Assembly (NCBI GenBank): GCA_000436735.1
Contig: FR887205.1
Coordinates: forward strand, 22,998 to 29,455
DNA: 6,458 nucleotides
Origin: Firmicutes bacterium CAG:170
GTDB lineage: Bacteria > Bacillota > Clostridia > Oscillospirales > Oscillospiraceae
Direction: 5' to 3'
A program made the translations under genes and the position numbers. Position 1 is the first letter of the stretch, and each line of letters opens with the position of its first letter. Positions 5,898 through 6,458 of this stretch are shown here, in pieces. The notes under the pieces are model-generated. The model ran no database searches. It was not told the DNA's origin and worked only from the letters and a program-made list of their open reading frames with translations.

Positions 5898-6458
5898 TCA
5901 AATTCCGTCCCCGCGCATATTTTTTACAGCGTTCACGAACGTCTCGACCTCCGTCATTGTGTTGAAAACGGAAAAACTGACGCGGACCGTCCCGGTCTCG
6001 AACGTTCCCGCGCTCTCATGCGCCAGCGGCGCACAGTGCAGCCCCGCACGCACGGCGATCCCCTGCTCCGCCAGCCGCCGCGCCGTATCCTCGCAGTCCT
6101 CGCCCGGCAGCAGGAAGGACAGGACGCCGCTCTGTGCCGTGCCGGAAAAGACGACCGCGTCCGTATCCTCCCGCAGCCACCGTTCCAGCGTCTTCCGCAG
6201 CCGCAGCTCATGCCGCTCGATCTTTCCGATCCCATGCCTGCGCACGAATTCCAGCCCGGCGGCAAGCCCCGCGATGCCGCAGACGTTATGTGTCCCGGCC
6301 TCCGCGATATCCGGCAGGATATCCGGCATTCTCGGCGAGGCGGACAGGCTTCCGCTTCCGCCCTGCATCAGCGGGTACGGCTTTTCTCCGCAGATCAGGA
6401 TCCCCGTCCCCTGCGGGCCGTAAAGCCCCTTGTGTCCCGGCATGGCGATGAAGGCCGC
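5898..6458 (-). CDS. Class V aminotransferase, cysteine-desulfurase-like PLP enzyme, C-terminal part (cut by the window's right edge)
   Basis: These PLP enzymes act on cysteine or related amino acids; many release sulfur from cysteine for cofactor assembly, though the exact substrate of this subgroup is often unknown. The frame is open to the window end, and 186 residues plus the stop are present. The fragment begins just before PGHKGLYGPQGTG, whose lysine (fragment residue 10, codon 6431-6429) is the expected PLP-binding residue. EAGTHN..GIAGL follows, then RAGLHCAPLAH, with a cysteine at fragment residue 142 (codon 6035-6033) in the position of the catalytic sulfur-accepting cysteine, and finally GTVRVSFSVFNT. 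This pattern resembles the EF2568-type cysteine desulfurase family more than IscS or NifS, so I give no gene symbol. The N-terminal half, including most of the PLP pocket, lies outside. It is on the same strand as cdaA but separated from it by a promoter. Confidence 0.9.
   Translation of the reverse strand, partial: AAFIAMPGHKGLYGPQGTGILICGEKPYPLMQGGSGSLSASPRMPDILPDIAEAGTHNVCGIAGLAAGLEFVRRHGIGKIERHELRLRKTLERWLREDTDAVVFSGTAQSGVLSFLLPGEDCEDTARRLAEQGIAVRAGLHCAPLAHESAGTFETGTVRVSFSVFNTMTEVETFVNAVKNMRGDGI

Noticed and set aside
1..6458. Mobile element, CRISPR array, tRNA/rRNA gene or novel defence system
   Set aside because: All supported frames are recognisable housekeeping genes with gaps under 80 bases. 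I saw no repeat arrays, transposase or integrase motifs, or structured RNA genes.

Overview
The window is a compact, GC-rich bacterial chromosome segment in which every supported gene lies on the minus strand, so transcription runs from high to low coordinates. Gene content and order point to a Gram-positive Firmicute, most likely a GC-rich member of class Clostridia (Oscillospiraceae-like). The evidence is the CdaA/CdaR pair, a RemA (DUF370) protein, the Firmicute block yicC-remA-gmk-rpoZ-priA, strong AGGAGG-type ribosome binding sites, and TTG starts on two genes. The family-level guess is inference from gene content and base composition, not from a marker alignment.

Layout in transcription order. 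The right edge (6458-5898) holds the C-terminal 186 residues of a class V, cysteine-desulfurase-like PLP enzyme. A 78-base gap follows, carrying a near-consensus vegetative promoter (TTGCAC, 17 bases, TATAAT) that should drive cdaA (diadenylate cyclase, 5819-4938). cdaA overlaps cdaR (YbbR-repeat regulator, 4951-3680) by 14 bases. A 65-base spacer with a perfect 10-bp GC hairpin leads to yicC (3614-2736), then remA (2723-2451), gmk (2454-1873, overlapping remA by 4 bases) and rpoZ (1857-1651). A 73-base spacer with a 15-bp inverted repeat leads to priA (1577 to the left edge, truncated). No intergenic stretch exceeds 80 bases.

How the genes relate. CdaA makes cyclic di-AMP at the membrane and CdaR is its partner. 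The rest is a housekeeping block: an RNase-related protein (YicC), a DNA-binding regulator (RemA), GMP kinase, the RNA polymerase omega subunit and the replication-restart helicase PriA. Two layout points stand out: glmM does not follow cdaR, and coaBC does not lie between rpoZ and priA as it does in Bacillus.

I found no mobile element, CRISPR array, tRNA or rRNA, toxin or defence module, and nothing I would call a previously undescribed system. The points worth a second look are gene order, two intercistronic hairpins, a clean promoter, non-ATG starts and a few motif variants.
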